DNA from: Cyrtodaria siliqua
Lineage: Eukaryota; Mollusca; Bivalvia; Adapedonta; Hiatellidae
NCBI GenBank assembly: GCA_037043455.1
Contig: JAWPHD010003277.1
Location: 1 to 64,000 of the forward strand
Direction: 5' to 3'
Length of the DNA stretch: 64,000 bases
Shown here piece by piece: positions 52,901 to 61,900 of the stretch; the first letter of the stretch is position 1, and each line of letters opens with the position of its first letter. Under the pieces are notes generated by a model that saw only the letters and a program-made list of their open reading frames with translations, was not told the origin of the DNA and did not search any database. A program made the position numbers and the translations under genes.

Positions 52901-55900
52901 TTATCACAATTTGTACATTTTAATGACTGACATCATGTCTTCGCTTTACTGAATGAATAATTTTCACTCAATATTAAAATTGTTGATCATCTGAGGATTT
53001 GAACCGGAAGTGTCTAATAAACCGGGTAGGTATAAAACGCGGACTAACACGAGCGGACTAGCGGATTATATACGATTTTACATAAATTTAAGTAATATCG
53101 TTTTTCATCAATTAGCTTAATTAATACCAAATTACGACTAACGCAAACTATTTCGGTCCGACTTCAAAAAAAAAACGGTGTTAGGTTTGATCACTTTCCT
53201 TAATTAATGTCATTAATATTATACTTAAAGTTATTGTAAAAAAAAAATCAAACAAACAATTAACACATCTCGGTATTTTAATGACGCAAACAAATTTCAG
53301 TCCCAGCTTTGGCCACTTAAAAAAACAAGAGGCCCAAGAGGGCCTGTGGACGCTCTACTGGCTAACATGGCTCTTATAACATCAATGAAGCGAGTGACTG
53401 CCATTTACGTTTTTTTGAAAGTTTCGGGCAAAAAAACAGCTTTTTGACTAAATCAAGGGCCATAACTAAAGAATCTGGTAAAGTTTGGTAAAGATCAGAT
53501 GAAAAATGAAGGCCATACCGTATTAACGAGGCAAAATATAGCATTTATTTTTAACTAAATCAAGTGCCATAACTCCTCTGTTACTGGTCCGACTGGTCCA
53601 ACATAGAGTTAAAAAAAAAAAAAAAAAAAAAAATTATGAAAAAAAAGGAATAATTTAAAAAAAAAAAATTATGAAAAAAAAATTAAAACATAATAATTAA
53701 AAAAAAAAAAAAAAAAAAAAAAATTAAAAAAATATAAATAAAAAATAAAATTATAATAATTAAAATAAAATTAATAATAATATAAAAAAGACAGTTGTAA
53801 AATCTGGTAAAGTTTGGCAAAGATCAGATGCAAAATGAAGACCCTATCGTATGACGAGGCATATTATAGCATTTTTAACAAAATCAAAGGCCATAACTCC
53901 GCTGTTACTGGTCCGATCTGGTTGGTTTTAGAACTTAAACGAGCTTTCATAGACATTAACAATTTCATGAAGTTTGGTAAAGATCGGATGAAAAACAAAG
54001 GCGCTATCATCTTAACGAGGCAAAATATATCATTTTGAAGTAAATCAAGGGCCATAACTCCGATGTTACTGGTCCGATATGGCTGGTTTTCGAACTTGTC
54101 TGAGCTTTCATTGATATTAACAATCTGATAAAGTTTGGTAAAGATCGGATGAACAATGAAGCCCCTATAGTCTTAACGAGGCAAAATATAGCATTTTAAC
54201 TAAATCAAGGGCCATTACTCCGCTGTTACTATTCTGATATGGCTGGTTTTTGAACTTGGCCAAGCTTTTATTGATATTAACAATCTGATCAAGTTTGGTA
54301 AAGATCGGATGAACAATGAAGCCCCTATCGTCTTAACGAGGCAAAATATAACATTTTTAACTAAATCAAGGGCCATAACTTCGCTGTTCCTGGTCCGATA
54401 TGGCTTGTTTTCAAACTTGTTCGCGCGTTTCAACAACATTAACAATCTGATAAAGATTGGTAAAGATCGGATGAACAATGAAGCCGCTATCGTCTTAACG
54501 ATGCAAAATATAGCATTATTTACTAAATCAAGGGCCATAAGTCCGCTGTTACTTGTCCGATCTGGCTGGTTTTCGAACTCATCCGAGCTTTCATTGATAT
54601 TAACAACCTGTTAAAGTTTGGTAAAGATCGGATGAAAAATGAAGGCCCTATCGTCTTAACGAGACAAAAGTTAACAACGGACGGACGACGGACAACTCAG
54701 CATCCCATAAGCTCTGCTGGCCTTCGGCCAGTAGAGCTAAAAAACCGACACAAGCAAACAGGCTAACAACTTACGACTAACGGTATATCAAAGAAATTAC
54801 AGACGGTAACACTCGCTTCAGCGAACCGACAGAACGCGTGATATGCTTTCACTAATCACACATCAAAGGCGTGCTACATGGCTATAGACTCTTCCGGAAA
54901 ACTCCCTACTATCGGTAGTGGTTTAGTCCAAATTGACCAAATTGACCTACTTTCGCACAGTGAGTGACAAACAATCGTGTTATGGATCAAAGAATATTGC
55001 CGCAAGGCATATTTTAGGTGTGAAGGGCAATTGTAGATTTTTTAACGACCGATAGATACAATATCTGGGACCGATTTAAACAGAGATTTTGAAAAGAAAA
55101 ACGGTCTGGAGACACAGATTTCGGTCTGGGAACCGATAAACCGGCGATTTTAGAAGCCCTGGAACTGAGATGTTGTTGAATGGCACACACTTTTCTTGTT
55201 TTTATTTGCATTTAATATCAGGCATTCTCACCAATAGCACAGATCAAAATTGTCACAAAATGGAACTACATTTCACAGTTTAAAGATTTAGCTATTTAAC
55301 AATAGCTGCACGATCAAATTCAATAGATTCTTGGTATGTTTTCCGACAAAATCATCAATATTTGTTCTTGTAAGCGAAATATATTTTTTAGCAATTTTTA
55401 AGCAATGTTGACAAATCTGTGCTATTCAGATTGCCTCAACCTGAAACAGCAAGATTTCTAACTTTCTATCATACATACAGTACCTTAATCAGTCCTCTGA
55501 AAGCGGTTTTCTTCAACTCTTCTCGTAAATAACTTTCATAATTCTCCGTCCCTCTGACATACTTTTCTCCGGCAGTTTCCACCGCTTTCAATACTACAAC
55601 AAAGAATAATAATAATTTATGTAAGTTTGTAAAATTCAGAAATAATGTCTTTATTGAGTGTGTATTTCTGTCCAGTAGTTTGTATGGATGGAATGAATGC
55701 ATGTCGCTCTATGCAAGTGAGAGATGAAGTAAAGAGAAGGCACTTTATGAAGACGTCTTAGGAGTGACTAGCTGTGAGAATCATAGCTCTTATTGTGTGT
55801 ACCTACGACAGAGTTATGATCCAAATCTTTGATTTGTAGGAATTAGGTAGAGTACTGACAGAACGACACATTCACACTTTCCCGGAGATGTTTCTGAAGG

Positions 55901-58900
55901 AATCACATATAACCATGCCTGCATAACAAACGGCCATATTTCAAGTGACTAAACCTTAAATACCACTCAAGAAAATAATATCAAGCAGATCTAGTTGTAT
56001 TTTGCAATGACTATTTTCAGCGACATGTTACCAAGTTTTTCTTTCGAATTATCTCTCTCGTCTGAAATCTTGTTCTGTATTTGGAAACTTATCCCAGCTC
56101 AACTCATGAATACAACCGACACACAAAAAACCTGTCAAACACGATAACTGGCAATTGTCAAGTGTTTGGGGTAGTCAGGTCAAAGGCCAAATAAAATAAT
56201 GTGTGGTACTGGTTACCCGACCAACCCTAGATTTTTGTGCCGTTTAAGCCGACTCTATTTTTCCATCATTTTTTCGAGGAAAGTATGAAAGTACATGGGG
56301 CGAATATTCGTAGTAGAATTTCGTACTCAGAAAGACGCTTCCGGTAAGCAAGATGGCAGCCTCCTCGATTTTAATCTTAGGAATCTTAGGAATCTGTATC
56401 GAGAAATGTTGTCAATTTAAAGGCATTAGGAAATTTATGAACACTACTTAGCATGATGGAGGAAGTTACAAGGTAACAAGCAAGACCTGAAAAAGGAAAG
56501 AAAAAAGGAAGACCAACTTCCAGTCTAGCCTTTTTTTACTGGTTCAAAAATCACTCAAAAAAAAAGAAAGGAAAAATGAAGAGTTTTTTTCCGACCTACC
56601 GTCCTTATTTTTGTTCCCAATGTAACCGAAACCACAGTGACAGTCTTTGAATTAAATTTTTTGTGTCACTAGCCCGAATTCTTATATACTCAAAGAAAAC
56701 CCGTACATTTTCCTTGAGCCAGACTTCATAAAAAAAAGAAAAATCACTAGCCCGAATGACAGATGAAGACTGCCACACATACTATCATATGATTATTTTA
56801 TTTGGCCTAATTTCCAAATAATAATTAATCTTTCATTTGTCATGGAAGTGAAGCTATTAGGCCAAACTGAAAGATCTTTGCTGAACTTATGTATTATTCA
56901 GTGAATAACTTAGAATGACTAGGCTTGCTTGATCCCCAACAGGAGTTTAATACTATGAAAGTTATTTGATACTATAGATTTTAGTATTGTCTTAGATTTC
57001 TTCAAGAAATCAGACTTTATAAATCATTATAATATGTTCTTATATATATATTTACTTTTTTGCACAGGCCTGTAAAATTCCACTCGTCCGCTAGTCATGA
57101 CGAGTGACTTGTCAGGCCGGGCGAGTGAATATTTCCTTCTGGTCGTCCTTACGGACGAGAGACTTTTGACATTAGTAACAAAATAAATCAAGTCTTTATT
57201 GTTTCCTTTTATTCTGGCAAAGAAATTCCACAAAGCGTTTGCTTAAACTAAATAAATAGACGATAAATTACACTCAAATACACCGGAAGTAAACATGAAA
57301 ATATTGGTTACTTTGGTGATAGGGTATAAAGCCGAGATTTCCGAAGTTCGTAGACTGTGTCGTGATCGATTTATCCAATACTTAACTAGTAGTTTTTATC
57401 AATAAAACACTGTAACCGGACCATTATACTTGATATGAAGACATTTTCCCGTAAAAATGTTGAAGAAAATAGACATGTCTATAGAATGTTTTTGGAGGAG
57501 AGTTGGTGGAGATGACGAAAAAATACAAATAGAGAAAGTGAATAGACAATTGCATAAATTAAAACTGTAATAAAAGCAGTATGATCAGGCCTTGACACTA
57601 ACTCATTTTGGAAGAAATCCCACAGGGACTCCTGCTTTTGAAATCTGGTGTCCTTCCCATAAAATAGGTGTCCCTGCCATTTTCTATAGGTTAAAGGTAT
57701 AAATCTCGGGGAAATGTTTAAAAAACATTGAAAACACATTATGTAACTATTATTTAACCTGTTCATATAAAATTGATCTTCTTTTTAATAGTTTGAATTT
57801 TTATTTTCATATCAAATTTAAAAGCGTTTTGCAACAAAGTGTTTGGAAAATGCTGCTGCATGTAACATTGACAAGGATTTAATTTGAATTTCCCAATGAT
57901 TTTTGAACAATGACAGGTCTCTGCTTTACAGAGTTCAAACTTGGTTCGGAATTTAGTCAGAAGTGACTTCTCCCCACAGAGAATTCACATTTCACATTAA
58001 GAGTGTTGATTGCTTTATTCAGTCACTCCTTATGGCTTACACATGGATAGAAGAATAAAAATATATATAGGCCCTACATGGATTATTGCATTTGTCTTTT
58101 AATCAATGCTCTTCCTTCTATCAATTTGTAAATTTTAAGCTCACACTTAATTTAAAATATCTTCCTAGGATGCTTAGTCTTCATACTGCCTATATAAACC
58201 AATGTGTTTATTCCACCATTTGTAAAAGCTAAACACAACACAGTACAGTTTTGCTGATGTTACAACAAAGTTCTCTGCATCCGACATCATGTACTACCTG
58301 AACTACGCACTTTCTTCGTCTGGAAAATTATCATCAAAATTCGATCGAAAAGTCATCAGTTACAAACTATTTTATCCATTATCACATTTTTCAATGCCAA
58401 AACAATGTGCTAATGTCAAACTTTTATTCCATTATATCAAAGAATAATTTACCTTTTCAGCCGAAAAAAATGGCAAGTCAATATTCGATCGAAATAACTT
58501 GATTACACATCATCTATGAACTTGTGTCTATGCTATAATGTGTTTCGAATGCTTTAAAGTTTGTCTTCTCGAAGAACATGAAGAATTAAGACAACAACTC
58601 CTAATTATTTGATCCGTCTTATTAAATTTGAAAAAGATTTTGAAAGTAGATCAAGTCATGATTTTCGGTCAGGTCACAATCTTAACACAGGTTACTTTGA
58701 CTGTAACGTACGCTGCGATTGGCCAGTTCTTTAGCTATACCTTACCTCATTGGATAAGGAGTGTGCATACCCAGCATTGAATCCCACCGGATCCTCACCT
58801 TATGTCCAAAAGGTAAACTATTAAGAATTTTGCCTCGGGGGATGACAATTTAGAGTAGTCAGGCATGCTCCACCTTGGGTTTCCGCATTGAGAAGAAAAT

Positions 58901-61900
58901 ATATTTATAAACAATGCAACTTCAATTTAATTGAACAATTTTTGTTGCAGATTTTAATATTTCCACTCCCAGAAATTGAGGAGCCTGTCGGAATACCGAA
59001 CTTGACAAAGTTGGTGTCAATCCCCAAAAGTTGGCGTCCTCGGGATCCCGTTACTGTCGAGGCCTGATGATAGTATCAAATTCATAGACAGGGTAAATTC
59101 GGTCACACTTCTGTGTGTAAATAACAGTTTATGTTTTATTTATTATCACAAAATATGTACGAATAATACAAGGTTATTATCAATATACAGCTTCAAGTGT
59201 TAAAAAATGCAATTTTAATTAAACGTATACGTTGTCAGCGGATCTAGTTGAGCCGTTTAGAACATCTGCAATAAAACGTGTAAACCGGATAAGGACGCTT
59301 TTCAAAATTCGCGGTAAAATTGCATGTCAGTATATACACTATTTATAGATGGTGTACCAGTCTATGTTTGATGTAGGGATCTATTTATAGCAACAACACC
59401 CGACGAGGCTGATTTTCCTCTTTATTAAAATAAAACCAGCAGCGTGATCGAATTTCCCCATCTGAACGAGTTTACCCGAATTTCCCCTAGATCTAGTAGG
59501 ATTGTACATAATTTTTATAGGAGCGTCAAGCATTTGCATGATTGACTTTGTGTAACAGGTTTTGCTTTCTTTGTCAGTGTTTTTTTTATGTGTTTTGTGA
59601 ATGCAGCCTGTGCCCATGCCATTGTGAAAAATAGCAGCATTTTTCTAGAAATTGTGAAATATAATAACAAAAGAGAAATAAACTTTTTTCACTTTTATTT
59701 TCAGTTTAATATCCCTTGGTTTAAAGTTTTGTTTTTGGTAAATACAGACTAGTTTTGACACCAGCTTATATTAAGACTAGTATTCTTACTGATCTGTATA
59801 TAATTTTTTTTATTTTTTTTTCAGATTGTGAATTTTTTGGATATAATTGTGAAAAAAGGATACTTTTTGGAATTGTGAATGGGGCCCGAAATAGTTTATA
59901 ATTTCGGCCCCAAATAAAAATAAAACTGTTTGTGGACAATTCTCAAAAACATCTCTGCCACGGTATATGTTTTATTTTATTGTAATTTTTCAGTTAAGTA
60001 TAACTGTGCATGAAAAGGATACCTATTGGTCAGAAGGACCACCATTTTTTAAAGGCAGAAAGTCCTGCAGGCTTCCTACTCATAAAAGTTAGTTTCGAAC
60101 CCTGCAAAGGAATATTAAGAAAGATAAAATACGATTTTATGAAGAGCAGGGTTTCCCCCAGGATCATAAGGCATGTCGCATGCAACATGCCTTCCTGGAA
60201 AAGAAAGGAAAAACAACATGCCTTCATCAGAGCAACATGCCTTAAGATTTTCTTAATTTTCATGAATAACAGATTTAAAAGAAGAAAAATAGAATTTCTA
60301 TGGTGATCCTTGTTCCCTTTGCACCAAAATCATAGAAATATGTTATTTTGCCATTAATAGGCACTATTTTTTTCAAGACCAGTTTGGTAAATGTAATGTC
60401 AGAACAACATGCCTTCACAATTTTCTGGGGGAAACCCTGAAGAGTATATGGATTATCATTTAATTTACGGTATCTTATCCCTACTGCCTAGATTGGTATG
60501 TAAATATTTTGTTTTCAATGTTTTTTGTAAAAAATACTCAAGATACACGTTAGTTCCAGGATTTGGCGAAATCCCTATATAATTCAATGTGATTTCCAAA
60601 GAATATACATGAACCTTAAGGGTTCGCCAATGTTCTGAATTGAATTTCCAGTGGGTGGGGTATTAGGTGTTGAAACCTAAATAACTAGACAGTCTTGAAA
60701 ATATGCAACAAACCTTTCATATTAAACTTTGAGTATAATTCACTTTAGTCATAATGAAAAATGTCAATATGTGGGTACTTAATTAGCGTGAACCAAAACA
60801 ATAGGGTAAAGGACTTCCCTGCAAACAACATAATTACTGAACAAAATAATTGTTTTTTGGTTTAGATTAAATGTATAGACAATGATTAACAATATGTTAG
60901 AGTATTAAGTCGAAATTCAAACCAGTTTTGCAGAAAAAAGTAAATAACTTCGTTGACACGTTGAAGTTTTCTTCGGCCATATTTTTCATTCATAAAAATA
61001 TGTAAACAAAAGTGGAACATGGATTATTGCCTAAATTGGTGTGAGAGTCATCTATGCAGCAACAGAACATATATGTGAATCTTGCATATTACCCTAAGTA
61101 GATTGCTAAAACATTGAAGACAAATCAAAGCACCTGTCAGGTAATCATGGATGTCGAGTTAAAGATTTTACGTTTTCTTGTAGTATTTTCAATGCTTCAC
61201 CTCACTGAACAAAATATGACCGATTAACCGATTACGATTCCTACGCCAATCATTTTTTAACGATGCATACTAGGGAAATCCGAATCGAATTTTCGAATTT
61301 ATAATTACAAATTGTATTTTTCATTTTAAACAATATTCTTATCATTTGTGTTATAAATGTTACAAGAAAACGAGGAAAATGAACCCATGCCGTTATAAAT
61401 ACTAAAAATAAGAAATAAAAATGGCACTACTTTATGCAATTGTAGGTGTTATAAGGCATTCGTTCGTGAAAACTCGGATAATACCGTCTACGTTCGAAAT
61501 CATACTTCATAGAAATGATCGGGATGTTGCGAATGAGAAGTTTCCGGAAATTAGAAAGTAACGATATTATTTGCCAAATTAACTGATTTTATAATGTTTC
61601 GAGTCTTATATCTCTCAAGAATAACATATTTAAGAAGAATCAATACGTTTTCCCCACGCACCTGTTATAAACTGTTCAGATCTATCAGAATACAGTCGCA
61701 ATAGAGGATCGTTCATGAGGTAAACAAATGTGTGTAATACCGTTCTTCCGTTCATTCAATAATCATTGTGTAGTATTAGTAGTAGTAAATCTCGTGCAAA
61801 TAGTATAATTTAACAGTGATTTGCACTACTTTTGGGGATAAAACACGGTGCAGAAAATTCATTGATTTGGCATAGATGGTGTTATGAAATTCTGTTTTAT

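Larger units (their letters stand above)
52726..55161. mobile_element. hAT-like element with perfect 8-bp duplication GAACTGAG
   Basis: 2436 bp. The ends 'cagggcttctaaaatt' and 'gattttagaagccctg' are inverted. GAACTGAG is present at 52718-52725 and 55162-55169, the 8-bp duplication expected of hAT elements. It occupies most of PRIM2 intron 2 (3396 bp) and carries a nested tandem-repeat element and an A-rich tract. No transposase coding is visible. Confidence 0.85.

Noticed and set aside
60010..60306. Overlapping 98- and 77-codon ORFs on opposite strands.
   Set aside because: They cross the border of a 293-bp MITE and have no motif.
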